Assembly: GCA_002403095.1 (NCBI GenBank)
Contig: DHHC01000021.1
Location: forward strand, 1-64,000
Source of the DNA: Leptolinea sp. UBA4782
GTDB taxonomy: Bacteria; Chloroflexota; Anaerolineae; Anaerolineales; Anaerolineaceae
Length of the DNA: 64,000 nt
Reading direction: 5' to 3'
Part shown: in pieces, positions 38,408 to 46,976 of the stretch
How positions within the stretch are numbered: the stretch's first letter is position 1
Layout of the letters: the number at the start of each line of letters is the position of its first letter
Made by a program: the position numbers and the translations under genes
Notes under the pieces: model-generated
What the model was told of the DNA's origin: nothing
What the model saw: only the letters and a program-made list of their open reading frames with translations
The model's database searches: none

Positions 38408-39538
38408 GTGAAAGTTACCGTTTCGCAACAACAACTTGCTCATGGACTGAGCCTGGTCTCAAGGGCTGTTGCCCCCCGCAGCACCCTGCCTGTACTGGCA
38501 AACATCCTGGTTGCAACCGATGAAGGCCGGGTGCGCCTTTCGGCCACCAACCTCGAACTGGGGATTTCCTGCTGGATCGGCGGTCAGATCGCTGAAGAAG
38601 GCGCCATTACCGTGCCTGCCCGCACCCTGAGCGACCTGGTAAACACCCTGCCGAACGATCCCGTGCTGCTTGAATTGAATCCGAAGAACCAGGTCCTCAA
38701 CGTCCGCTGCGGCACCTCCATAACCGACATAAAAGGCATTGACGCCCAGGAATATCCTCCTATCCCGGTTCCTGACCTGGCTGACGGGCTTGAACTGAAC
38801 GTCAGCGACTTTAAAGAAATGATCCAGCAGGTGGTCTTTGCGGTTTCCACCGATGAAGCCCGCCCTGTGCTGCAAGGCGTGCAGATGTCAGTGAACGGCA
38901 CCTTCATCACCATGGCAGCCACCGACGGCTACCGCGTTTCTGTCCGCAAGGCAGAGCTTGAGCATCCTGCTGCCAGCCCTTTTTCCATCATCATCCCAGC
39001 CCGCGCCCTCAGCGAACTTGCCCGCATTGCCTCTGACGGAGACCAGAAGATTGTCATGGTCACCCCACCCGGGCGAGGGCAGGTGCTTTTCCACCTGCGG
39101 GACGCTGAGCTGGTTTCCTCGCTGATCGAAGGCAATTTCCCGCCGTATGACAAGATCATCCCCACCAGCTTCAAGACCAAAACCATCTTATCCACCGCCG
39201 AGTTCCTGAAATCCTGCCGCCAGGCGGAGATCATCGCCCGCGACGGCAACAATATTGTCCGGTTGGATATCCAGCCCGCAGTCGAAGGGGCACCAGGGGT
39301 GGTGGAAATCTCCGCCCAATCCGAAGAAACCGGTTTCAGTGAGATCAAGCTGGCTGCCAACGTTGAAGGACCCGGACTGTTAATCGCCTTCAACGTCCGC
39401 TTCCTGCGGGAAGTACTGGATGTGATGAAATCGCCCAATATTGTGCTGCAGACCAACGCCAACAATACTCCAGGTCTGTTGCAGCAGACCGGCGATGACA
39501 GTTTCATCCATGTCATCATGCCGATGCATCTCGGCTGA
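38408..39538 (+). CDS. dnaN: DNA polymerase III beta subunit (sliding clamp)
   Basis: A 376-residue sliding clamp with three repeated clamp domains. Seen: start 'KVTVSQQQLAHGLSLVSRAVAPRSTLPVLANILV', 'LSDLVNTLPND', 'VVFAVSTDEARPVLQGVQMSV', 'LIEGNFPPYDKIIPT', and the end 'DDSFIHVIMPMHL', which is the normal C-terminus. The start is GTG at 38408; the frame is open further upstream, but that part is low-complexity AT-rich sequence with no clamp features. No dnaA or recF flanks it, unlike the common order. It is 24 kb from the probable origin at 62.6-63.0 kb. Confidence 0.94.
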   Translation: MKVTVSQQQLAHGLSLVSRAVAPRSTLPVLANILVATDEGRVRLSATNLELGISCWIGGQIAEEGAITVPARTLSDLVNTLPNDPVLLELNPKNQVLNVRCGTSITDIKGIDAQEYPPIPVPDLADGLELNVSDFKEMIQQVVFAVSTDEARPVLQGVQMSVNGTFITMAATDGYRVSVRKAELEHPAASPFSIIIPARALSELARIASDGDQKIVMVTPPGRGQVLFHLRDAELVSSLIEGNFPPYDKIIPTSFKTKTILSTAEFLKSCRQAEIIARDGNNIVRLDIQPAVEGAPGVVEISAQSEETGFSEIKLAANVEGPGLLIAFNVRFLREVLDVMKSPNIVLQTNANNTPGLLQQTGDDSFIHVIMPMHLG

Positions 39539-39546
39539 CATGTACT

Positions 39547-41895
39547 ATGCCAGGCGAAGTCAGCTTTCTGCCCAGTTCTAACGAACGGTACCTCTCTATC
39601 GCCCTGGCTTTAGCCCAATATCCGATACTCAGTAGCCGCATCCGTGAAAGGATGCGGCAGTTCTTATTCACCAACGGTATCATCCAGCACCAGGTGTTTG
39701 AATCCCAGGTGCGCGAGGCTGCCATCCGCTCGCAGCAGCGCGAAGGGATGGAGCAGCCTTACGAGGAAGAGCCAACGGAGATATGGGAGCTGCGCGTGCA
39801 GCGTATGCGCGACCAGCTGACCGACTTGCGTTTCAGTCACTTTTTCAAGTTTGAGACCTTTGAAAAGATCGTCAACGAGGTGCTGGAAGAACGCGGGCTG
39901 CAGGTGGATAACCTGATGTTCTCGATGAACCCCGAACTGGCGCCCCTGGAAACGGTTTTTGAACAGGCCATGTCGCTCGAGCGCATGGACCTGAGCCAGA
40001 GGCAACACTATGCCCACCGGCTGCAGGAATTAAAAGTCGTCCTCATCCGCGCCTTGATCAGCGACCAGCTGCGTTACATCAATATAGCCAAGGAATGGTT
40101 CACCATTCATGACCTCTCGGATATCCGCCGCAGGCGGATAGGCGCCGGACGCATCGGCGGAAAATCGGCCGGTATGCTGCTGGCCACTCGCGTTATCACC
40201 GACAGCCTGGAACTGCCGCCTGATGTGACAGTGGACACGCCCGAATCGTATTACATCGGTTCGCAGGAACTGTACACCTACATGTCGATTAACAACCTGG
40301 CGCACTGGAATGACCAGAAATACAAGACCGAAGAGGAGATGCGCGCCGATTACCCGACCATTGTGGATGACTTCCTGAAGGGCGAGCTTCCCCCGGATAT
40401 CACCGCCCGCCTGGAAGGCGTTATGGCTTCGGTGGGCAAACGCCCGGTTATCGTGCGTTCATCCAGCCTGCTGGAAGACAACTTTGGCACCTCTTTTGCA
40501 GGAAAGTATGAAAGCATCTTCCTGCCCAACCAGGCATCTCCAGCCGAGAATATGCACGCCCTCACCCGCGCCATAGCCCAGATCTATGCATCCACCCTTA
40601 ACCCCAACGCCCTGCTCTACCGCCGCAGCAAAGGATTGCTGGATTATGACGAACGCATGGCCATCCTCATCCAGGTGGTGCAGGGTGAATCGTACGGGAA
40701 ATACTACCTGCCCCAGGCAGCCGGGGTTGCGTTCAGCCACAATCTGTTCCGCTGGTCGCCCCAGCTGCGCAAAGAGGATGGGTTTGTGCGCCTGGTGTGG
40801 GGTCTCGGCACCCGGGCAGTGGACAGGGTGGGTAACGATTACCCCCGCCTGGTCGCCCTCAGCCACCCACTGCTGCGCCCCTCCACCAAGCCGTCTATCA
40901 TCCAGCATTATTCCCAGCAGTACGTGGACCTGCTGGACCTGGAAGAGAATGTATTCAAGACCCTGCCTGTCCATGAGGTGGCAAAACAGGATTACCCGGT
41001 GCTGCGCTATCTCTTCCAGACCTTCGAAGACGGCTACTTTACCACCCTGCGGTCCAACCTGCTGCCTTCAGATAACCACAACCTGGTGTTGACCTATGAT
41101 GAATTCCTGCGGTCCACCCCGTTTGCTGAAAAAATGCGCCATATCCTGCAAACCCTTGAGCAGGTCTACCACGCCCCGGTTGATTTGGAATTCACCGCCC
41201 ATTTGCGGAAAGGTGAGGGATCCAGGCGCATCCTGCAGATCACAGTCCTGCAATGCCGGCCGCAAAGCCAGCTGGCTGCTACCGAACAGGTGCCCTTCCC
41301 GACCGGACTTAAGGAAGACAAGGTCATCTTCTCCACCCGTTTTGTGGTGCCTCAAGGGTATATCGAGAAGGTCGATTATGTGGTCTATGTACCGCCGGAA
41401 GGCTACTTTGCCCTGCCGACGATGAACCTGCGGATCGAACTGGCACGTGCCATCGGCAAGCTGAATGCCGCCCTGGCAGATAAGTCATTCATCTGCATTG
41501 GGCCGGGGCGCTGGGGCAGCTCAAACTCCGACCTGGGGGTGCCTATCAGCTATGGAGATATCTACCACACCAAATCGCTTGTAGAGCTTGCAGGTCCGGG
41601 CATCGGCCCCGAACCGGAACCCTCCCTGGGCACCCACTTTTTCCAGGACCTGCTGGAATCGCAAATCTACCCCCTGGCGATCGAACTGGATAACACCAAC
41701 AGCTCATTCAACCATACGTTTCTTAATGAAAGCCCAAACCGGGTAAACGAATTCATCAAGCTGGATGCCTCCCTCAAGGATTCGTTGCGCCTGGTGCGGG
41801 TGACAGATTATGCCCCCGACCATCATATTTGCATCATAATGAATGAGGAAAAGGGACAGGCATTAGCCTACCTCGAACCCGAATCCCCCTTCTAA
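39547..41895 (+). CDS. PEP/pyruvate-binding (PPDK N-terminal) domain protein
   Basis: A 782-residue protein. An N-terminal helical region (about 1-190) precedes an ATP-grasp PPDK_N-type domain: 'GRIGGKSAGMLLATRVI' (about 200-216) and 'VIVRSSSLLEDNFGTSFAGKYE' (broken for length; about 301-322), the nucleotide-binding arginine motif. The C-terminal part ('GPGRWGSSNSDLGVPISYGDI', about 655-675) is characteristic of a subset of such proteins. The phosphohistidine and PEP-barrel domains of true PEP synthase are missing, so it is not a complete PPDK. It starts 8 nt after dnaN and may be co-transcribed with it. Function unknown. Confidence 0.75.
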   Translation: MPGEVSFLPSSNERYLSIALALAQYPILSSRIRERMRQFLFTNGIIQHQVFESQVREAAIRSQQREGMEQPYEEEPTEIWELRVQRMRDQLTDLRFSHFFKFETFEKIVNEVLEERGLQVDNLMFSMNPELAPLETVFEQAMSLERMDLSQRQHYAHRLQELKVVLIRALISDQLRYINIAKEWFTIHDLSDIRRRRIGAGRIGGKSAGMLLATRVITDSLELPPDVTVDTPESYYIGSQELYTYMSINNLAHWNDQKYKTEEEMRADYPTIVDDFLKGELPPDITARLEGVMASVGKRPVIVRSSSLLEDNFGTSFAGKYESIFLPNQASPAENMHALTRAIAQIYASTLNPNALLYRRSKGLLDYDERMAILIQVVQGESYGKYYLPQAAGVAFSHNLFRWSPQLRKEDGFVRLVWGLGTRAVDRVGNDYPRLVALSHPLLRPSTKPSIIQHYSQQYVDLLDLEENVFKTLPVHEVAKQDYPVLRYLFQTFEDGYFTTLRSNLLPSDNHNLVLTYDEFLRSTPFAEKMRHILQTLEQVYHAPVDLEFTAHLRKGEGSRRILQITVLQCRPQSQLAATEQVPFPTGLKEDKVIFSTRFVVPQGYIEKVDYVVYVPPEGYFALPTMNLRIELARAIGKLNAALADKSFICIGPGRWGSSNSDLGVPISYGDIYHTKSLVELAGPGIGPEPEPSLGTHFFQDLLESQIYPLAIELDNTNSSFNHTFLNESPNRVNEFIKLDASLKDSLRLVRVTDYAPDHHICIIMNEEKGQALAYLEPESPF

Positions 41896-41910
41896 CCACC
41901 CGATGAAAGT

Positions 41911-42456
41911 CTACTGTCCCGCTTTCCAGCCCAGGATAAACTGGGACTGGGTTTCTGTTTCTGGAGACGAGTATTTCCCATAAGGCATGTGTTTGCGCAA
42001 TTCATTCATACAGGTGATAGCCTGGTCTGCGGGGATGCCGTGGCGTACCAGGTGGCACCCAACCACCATGCCGGTGCGGCCAATGCCAGCCATGCAATGC
42101 ACATATACCGCCAGGTTATCGATCAGCGCCTGGTCGATCCTGTCCAGGATGGCAACCATTTCGTCTTCAGTTGGCACGCCCATATCTTTAATGGGCATGC
42201 GGACATGTTCCACTTTTACATTATGGCGGCGGGCTTCCTGGCGGAGCAGGTCACGGTAATCTTCCCCTTCACCCGGCTTACTTAAGTCGATGATCACATT
42301 GATATCAAACTCCACCAGCGCTTGCATGCGCTCGCGGACCATATCATCGGTGCGGAAGACATAACCGGTACGCGAACCCGGATATTCTCCCGCCAGCAGC
42401 TGCCCGGGACGCACCCAATAAGCATTTTCAAAAGGGGTAGCAGGGATGTTTGTCAT
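41911..42456 (-). CDS. Dual-specificity/tyrosine phosphatase-like protein
   Basis: A 181-residue cysteine phosphatase with the active-site loop 'YVHCMAGIGRTGMVVGC' (CX5R, nucleophile Cys near residue 116), a general-acid region 'IKDMGVPTEDEM', and 'YWVRPGQLLAGEYPG' at the N-terminus, a block typical of bacterial DSP-like proteins. It may act on phosphotyrosine, inositol phosphates or other small esters. Start 42456 follows TATAAT at 42477-42472. It converges with the PEP-binding-domain gene, 15 nt apart. Confidence 0.82.
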   Translation of the reverse strand: MTNIPATPFENAYWVRPGQLLAGEYPGSRTGYVFRTDDMVRERMQALVEFDINVIIDLSKPGEGEDYRDLLRQEARRHNVKVEHVRMPIKDMGVPTEDEMVAILDRIDQALIDNLAVYVHCMAGIGRTGMVVGCHLVRHGIPADQAITCMNELRKHMPYGKYSSPETETQSQFILGWKAGQ

Positions 42457-42471
42457 GGTAATCTCACGGCG

Positions 42472-42477
42472 ATTATA
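42472..42477 (-). promoter_or_regulatory. -10 element of the phosphatase gene
   Basis: TATAAT on the minus strand, 15 nt before the ATG at 42456. Confidence 0.4.
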
Positions 42478-42605
42478 GCCCAAACCGGGAAGTTTTTCCC
42501 AGGGCAGCAGGTAGAAGCAGCGGCTATTCGCGTAGCCTTAACGGTTCATTGCTGTGCAAAAGGGATTGGATAACTGATTTGAAGTCCATAGTGAGACTTT
42601 GCCTT

Positions 42606-42749
42606 TCAATCAACGCACAACCCATCCTGGTCGGGATCTTCATATAAAGGGATGGGCTGGCCAAGGCTGATATCACCTGCTTTGGTAACCGTTACATCAA
42701 CCCGGTAATTGGGATGCGGTCCGCAAGTGAAGACTATGTTTTGGTGCCG
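42606..42749 (-). CDS. Possible small ORF overlapping the zinc-ribbon gene
   Basis: An ATG at 42749 opens a frame of 47 codons that begins inside the last codons of the zinc-ribbon gene in another frame. The product ('NIVFTCGPHPNYRVDV' ... 'YEDPDQDGLCVD') has no family I know, one calcium-loop-like 'DPDQDG' and no clear Shine-Dalgarno. It could be a real small gene, the remnant of a longer C-terminal tail of the zinc-ribbon protein lost by frameshift, or chance. Confidence 0.25.
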   Translation of the reverse strand, partial: RHQNIVFTCGPHPNYRVDVTVTKAGDISLGQPIPLYEDPDQDGLCVD

Positions 42750-43375
42750 CATTCTGCACAGAACTTGGCTCCCGGCTGAAGCGGCTTGCCGCATTCCTTA
42801 CAATATGAACCTTTCAGGCTAGCGCCGCAGTTGGGGCAGAATTTTGCATCTGTAGCCAGGGGAGCTTCGCATTTCGGGCAGGTCGCCTTGATGTTTTCCT
42901 TCCAGGTCTCTGCTTTCAAGTGCCGGTCGCCATCAGCCATACGGGCATGGCGGTGAATTTCTTCCACCGACCTATCGGATTGGGCGGCTGCCATTTCTAC
43001 CCCGAGGTCGGGAGCGCAGCTTTTACAGAGCCCGTGGGTGCTGTTCCAGCAGGACTTGCGGCACACCCAGGCGGAACAGCGCGGGCATTGGATAAATTGC
43101 GGGCGGATTTCTTCAACCGCTTCGGCGAAGGCATTGTCATGGGCTTTCTGCCAGGCTGCTGAACGCGCTTTCTCCCCCAGGGTGGCAGCCGTGTTCATAA
43201 ACCCGCCGAACAGGCTGCTGGCGGTATCCAATACATTGGCAACACTACCCACAGCCCAGGCCTGCATTTCGGTGCGGTAACCACTCCCGCAGCGGTTGCA
43301 CTCGAATTCGAACTGAAACCCGTGTTCTGTACTCAGGTCATTGTAATTGCTGACAAACTCGATGTATTTTGCCAT
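42734..43375 (-). CDS. Zinc-ribbon protein with C-terminal double zinc ribbon
   Basis: A 213-residue protein with several zinc-binding units: an N-terminal CXXC ('FECNRCGSGY'), a helical middle, a Cys-rich cluster ('CPRCSAWVCRKSCW' and 'HGLCKSCAPD', about 98-125), and two C-terminal zinc ribbons ('CPKCEAPL...FCPNCGASL' and 'CKECGKPL...FCAECGTKT'). No catalytic domain is seen. The start is the ATG at 43375, with GGGAGG 6 nt upstream. Likely a protein- or nucleic-acid-binding adaptor; function unknown. Confidence 0.75.
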   Translation of the reverse strand: MAKYIEFVSNYNDLSTEHGFQFEFECNRCGSGYRTEMQAWAVGSVANVLDTASSLFGGFMNTAATLGEKARSAAWQKAHDNAFAEAVEEIRPQFIQCPRCSAWVCRKSCWNSTHGLCKSCAPDLGVEMAAAQSDRSVEEIHRHARMADGDRHLKAETWKENIKATCPKCEAPLATDAKFCPNCGASLKGSYCKECGKPLQPGAKFCAECGTKT

Positions 43376-43412
43376 CAAATCCTCCCGGTAAAGAATGATT
43401 TCCTTGTGTTGT

Positions 43413-44000
43413 TTATCGGCGTTTTTTCTTAAAGAGAACCATGAAGAGCAGCAGGAATGTAGACAATGGCCAGATCCAAGCCAGGTCTCCCGGGCCGTCC
43501 TTGCCTGTCCGGGCAGCGCTGGGGCGCAGCCGCACGATCCGGTATATTTTCAACAATTCTTCCAGCTCTTCAGGCCGCATGGTTTGCGGATCGAGGTCGA
43601 ACAGGCGGGAGACGAAACCGCTGGCGATCAGCACCTGGCGCAGGATCTCTTTCGCCTGCGGGTGGCTGCTGGCATCCTCAGCGGTCCCAACCCACCAGCC
43701 GTCCGGCATCCACAGCTCCACCTGGGGATTTGCGAGGATGTTCCGGTACCAGTCGGCTTTGCTGCCAAACCCTGCCGTGCAGTAAACCTCATCATTCACC
43801 ACGGCATAATTTACCGGTGTACGGTATTGCTTGCTGCTGTTCCTGCCTTTATGGGTAATAACCAGGATCTGCCCGCCTACCCTGGGAGAAAGATTAACCC
43901 AGCCTCCCAGCCCAAGCCGCCAGAGCCCTACCATGAAATAATTAAAGACCTTAAACCCGCACCGCAGGCGGTCCTCAGTTTCAGGATTTGAAATGGTCAT
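43413..44000 (-). CDS. Nitroreductase/deazaflavin-dependent oxidoreductase (DDN family) with membrane tail
   Basis: A 195-residue protein of the split-barrel F420-binding family. Seen: 'ILVITHKGRNSSKQYRTPVNY' and 'YCTAGFGSKADWYRNILANPQVEL' (about 48-95), the cofactor-binding blocks. The C-terminus is unusual: after about residue 170 comes a hydrophobic span 'LAWIWPLSTFLLLFMVLF' and a basic end, so the protein is probably membrane attached. It implies, without proving, that the organism has F420 or a similar deazaflavin. Reaction unknown. Confidence 0.8.
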   Translation of the reverse strand: MTISNPETEDRLRCGFKVFNYFMVGLWRLGLGGWVNLSPRVGGQILVITHKGRNSSKQYRTPVNYAVVNDEVYCTAGFGSKADWYRNILANPQVELWMPDGWWVGTAEDASSHPQAKEILRQVLIASGFVSRLFDLDPQTMRPEELEELLKIYRIVRLRPSAARTGKDGPGDLAWIWPLSTFLLLFMVLFKKKRR

Positions 44001-44074
44001 TTCTCTGCCTCCTGTTCTACTGCTGTACCTTAATCATACAACGGGATTGGCAGGAATGGAAATGCAAACCGGGA

Positions 44075-44764
44075 TTATTCGTCTAAACCGTGGAAATCTT
44101 CAGGAACCGGGCGGGCGGGAACCAGTTTGGCAGCCTCCCCGTGCAGGTGGTCTGCATTCGCCCAGTCCACCAGGCTGGCAAACAGCATACCGTCCACTGC
44201 TTCAGCTTCCATCGTGGTAATCGAACAGTTGTGGTTCTCTTCCCGCTTAAGCATATGTCCGCTTACGTTCTGGCAGATATCATTCAGGGTGAAGTTGAAC
44301 ATGCCGAAATGCCCCACCAGCGCCACCACACTGTTGGTATGCCCGTGGATTACCTTTAGCAGCCCGGCGCGGGTACGCCCGAGCAGGCTGTGGTAATCAT
44401 CACCACCGGGGAAGCGGGCATCCGGTTCGCCGTGCTGCCAGCGCTCGATAATGGCATCATGCGCCTGCCAGATCTCATATGTGGAGCGCACCTTTTCCAT
44501 TTCGCCGACATCGATCTCAATCAATTCATCCAGCACGGTTGGCACCAGCCCGATGTACGTGCCGACGATTTCGGCTGTCTGCTTGGCCCGCTTCAGCGGG
44601 GAACAAAACAGCGCCTTAATTCCCCTTCCCGCCAGGGCTTCGCCTGTCTGCTGTGCCTGCAAAATTCCTTTTTCAGTCAGGGGGTAGTCAACCAGTTTGC
44701 TCGAAAGCTGCTTGATCAGGTTGGCATGGTTTTCTCCATGCCGGATGATGTAAATCGTATTCAT
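44075..44764 (-). CDS. Histidine phosphatase superfamily protein
   Basis: A 229-residue phosphoglycerate-mutase-like protein. Seen: 'IYIIRHGENHANLI' with His9, 'FCSPLKRAKQTAEIV' with the conserved Arg, the acid Glu in 'ELIEIDVGEMEKVRS', and the second His in 'VALVGHFGMFNFTL'. 'YPLTEKGILQAQQTGEAL' is the typical second block. Substrate unknown. The ATG at 44764 is preferred over a GTG three codons upstream because it gives the usual family N-terminus. Confidence 0.83.
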   Translation of the reverse strand: MNTIYIIRHGENHANLIKQLSSKLVDYPLTEKGILQAQQTGEALAGRGIKALFCSPLKRAKQTAEIVGTYIGLVPTVLDELIEIDVGEMEKVRSTYEIWQAHDAIIERWQHGEPDARFPGGDDYHSLLGRTRAGLLKVIHGHTNSVVALVGHFGMFNFTLNDICQNVSGHMLKREENHNCSITTMEAEAVDGMLFASLVDWANADHLHGEAAKLVPARPVPEDFHGLDE

Positions 44765-44840
44765 TATGCACACCTTTATATCAGCGCAGCCTGTTGCCCT
44801 GCGCTGTGGAAGTTCACTTTCACATTCGCATGAAACGGGA

Positions 44841-45518
44841 TTATTCTATGCAGCCGTGCTGGCGCAGAAAGACCGCCGCCAGTTCATTGCCGTATTTTAC
44901 CGCAGTCCCCAGCGGCGTCAACCCGTCGGCTTCAAGGCGGGGGTTGGAGTCCGGATGGTGGTCCATCAAAAGCTTCAGGGCTTCCACATCTCCATTTTGG
45001 GCGGCAATATGCAACGGCGTGTACCCGCCGGATTCTGCCAGGTTCACATCTGCCCCATGTTCCAAAAAGACTTTCACAAGGGTGTTGTTGTGCACAGCCA
45101 GGGCCGAGTGCAGCGGGGCAGCTCCCAGCGCATTCTGTGAGCGGCTATTCACCTGGGCGCCTCGCTCCAGCAGCAACTGTGCCATGGCATTGTGCCCGAA
45201 GAATGCTGCAAGCCCGAGCGGCTGGAACCCGTCAAAATTGAGGGCGTTTGCCAGGTCAGGATCCTCTGCCAGCAGGGTTTCTGCCTGGCGGGTATCCCCC
45301 AGGGAAGCCGCTTCGAAAATATCCAGCGGTTTAACATACTTGCCAAGGAACCGGGCAATCTCCGGCTGGTTGTAATACAGGGCAACCAGGATCGCGCTGA
45401 TCCCCTGCTCGTTGCGGGTGCGGGCAAGCGCAGGGTGGTCGCCCACCAACTCTTTTACCAGCGCCTGGTCGCCTGCCTGAATGGCAGAAAAGAGAACATC
45501 TGGATCTGAACCTTGCAT
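44841..45518 (-). CDS. Ankyrin repeat protein
   Basis: A 225-residue protein built from about six ankyrin repeats; the clearest are 'GFQPLGLAAFFGHNAMAQLLLERGAQVNS', 'GAAPLHSALAVHNNTLVKVFLEHGADVNL' and 'GYTPLHIAAQNGDVEALKLLMDHH' (each shown only as a pattern marker; units of about 33 residues). No signal peptide or enzyme domain. It should bind another protein; the partner is not evident. AGAGGAT lies before the ATG, and the gene is 16 nt after the methyltransferase gene's end, so the two may share a transcript. Confidence 0.85.
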   Translation of the reverse strand: MQGSDPDVLFSAIQAGDQALVKELVGDHPALARTRNEQGISAILVALYYNQPEIARFLGKYVKPLDIFEAASLGDTRQAETLLAEDPDLANALNFDGFQPLGLAAFFGHNAMAQLLLERGAQVNSRSQNALGAAPLHSALAVHNNTLVKVFLEHGADVNLAESGGYTPLHIAAQNGDVEALKLLMDHHPDSNPRLEADGLTPLGTAVKYGNELAAVFLRQHGCIE

Positions 45519-45534
45519 ACGCCATCCTCTCTTT

Positions 45535-46233
45535 CTATGGACGGTATTTCCAAAAAATGCCGGTACATTCCGGCAGGGTCACTTCGCTGCCAGCCTTAAT
45601 CCGGCTGAGCATTTCTTCCCCAAAAAAGAAGCGGGTGAGTGTTTCAGCTTCCTGCCGCGATTCAAACCGGTAATCGGTGCGGATCCAGTCGAAATTGAAA
45701 CCTGCCTGGTGCAGGTAGCCCAGGTATGGCAGCATGTGGGCCGGCGGGTCTGGCTGCTCCCAGCCGGTGCCCTGGGTCTCAACCAGGAGGATCAGCCCCC
45801 CGGGCTGCAACACCCGGGAAATCTCCTCCAAACCACGTTCCAGTTCGGATTTCCAGTTTTCCGGGTTCCAGGTCGCCAGGTAGCACACACTCCAGCCTGA
45901 AGCTGCCAGTGTCACACTTTGCGCGGCAACCGGCAAAGCCCGGTGGTCAGCTGCGGCCATGAGAGGTAGGGGCGCGGCGGATACACCAGCCAGGTATTCG
46001 CTGGCCTGCACAAGCATAGCCGGGGCGAGGTCCAGCGCGGTCACCCTGCTGGCGTGAGGGGTGATCATAGCTGTCAGCCGGCCTGTTCCAGCCCCCAGTT
46101 CCAGCGCCTCCCACACTCTGCCGGCCAACAAACCGTTTACCGCCTGTTCAAGGTTATGCTGGTAATCCTCACGCATAACCAGCAGGTGATAAAGGTCTGC
46201 TTCACGCTGGTAAGCTTTTTTGTGGTCCGGCAT
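45535..46233 (-). CDS. Class I SAM-dependent methyltransferase
   Basis: A 232-residue Rossmann-fold methyltransferase. Seen: motif I 'ALELGAGTGRLTAMI' (about 42-56), motif II 'VTALDLAPAML', a motif III-like 'VTLAASGWSVCYL', and motif post-I 'EISRVLQPGGLILLVET'. The product resembles ubiquinone/malonyl-type small-molecule methylases but the substrate cannot be named. The ATG at 46233 is chosen because AAGGAT lies 6 nt upstream; two earlier in-frame codons exist. Confidence 0.82.
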   Translation of the reverse strand: MPDHKKAYQREADLYHLLVMREDYQHNLEQAVNGLLAGRVWEALELGAGTGRLTAMITPHASRVTALDLAPAMLVQASEYLAGVSAAPLPLMAAADHRALPVAAQSVTLAASGWSVCYLATWNPENWKSELERGLEEISRVLQPGGLILLVETQGTGWEQPDPPAHMLPYLGYLHQAGFNFDWIRTDYRFESRQEAETLTRFFFGEEMLSRIKAGSEVTLPECTGIFWKYRP

Positions 46234-46274
46234 GCTGTTATCCTTCATGTTCACTGGCTTTCTTTTAACAGGCG

Positions 46275-46613
46275 CTATCCCCTCACAAAATGGGGCATAT
46301 TATCCGGTATTTCCAGTGACAACTCAACCAGTCCGGCAAATTCGCCATCCTGGTACCACGGGCTTTGGTAGATCAGCTTATGTTTGCCTTTTTTCTCAAT
46401 TGTGTATACATTCTTCTCAGCCTTAGCAAGCATCTGCCTCAGCTTGGCCCGTGCCGGCTCGGGGTGGCAGTCCAACAGGTTGCTGCCAACCAGGTCGGCA
46501 TCCCCTTCCTCGGTAAATGTGCTGCGGGATTTATCATTCATGTACAGAATGATGCCGTCACGGTCGCAAACCGTAACCGCTCCCGGAAATTCTTGCATCC
46601 AGTCAGTGTTCAT
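46275..46613 (-). CDS. Single PAS-domain protein
   Basis: A 112-residue protein consisting of one PAS fold: 'FPGAVTVCDRDGIILYMNDKSRSTF', 'LVGSNLLDCHPEPARAKLRQML', 'KHKLIYQSPWYQDGEFAGLVELSLEI' (shown in pieces). No output domain is attached. A ligand or redox cofactor could be bound; small PAS proteins of this form are often annotated near anaerobic regulators but have no settled function. AAGGAC precedes the ATG. Confidence 0.75.
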   Translation of the reverse strand: MNTDWMQEFPGAVTVCDRDGIILYMNDKSRSTFTEEGDADLVGSNLLDCHPEPARAKLRQMLAKAEKNVYTIEKKGKHKLIYQSPWYQDGEFAGLVELSLEIPDNMPHFVRG

Positions 46614-46689
46614 GGGTTGTCCTTGTTCTTGGGTTCAATGCGATGGTTTTTACAGTATACCGCAGGTGAATGAAAGAGGATTGTTGCCT

Positions 46690-46893
46690 CTAATGGTGTG
46701 CCTGGCGCGCTTCTCCCGGGCGCAGGGCAATCAGCAGGATTGGGCCCAGTACCGGGATAACCAGGGCTACCAGACCCCAGAAAACATACCCTGCCGGGGG
46801 CAGTTCGCGTTTCCACAGGTAACCCAGCGCCATGCCTGCCAGCAGGAGAATGACAGCGAAAAGGAATACTTTGATGACGGTTTCAGCGGGCAA
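46690..46893 (-). CDS. Small two-span membrane protein
   Basis: A 67-residue protein with two hydrophobic spans ('VIKVFLFAVILLLAGMALGYL' region, about 6-25, and 'YVFWGLVALVIPVLGPILLIAL', about 35-56; both given by position) and a short basic end. The layout resembles PLDc_N-like small membrane proteins. It appears to start at TTG (46893), with GGAG about 8 nt upstream. Function unknown. Confidence 0.55.
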   Translation of the reverse strand: MPAETVIKVFLFAVILLLAGMALGYLWKRELPPAGYVFWGLVALVIPVLGPILLIALRPGEARQAHH

Positions 46894-46976
46894 TCCAGGA
46901 TCTCCGTTTGTTATTGTATGCCGGGATCAAGTTTTGGACAAGCCGGCAATCCAGCTTTCCTGGTTTTTGCTGCTTC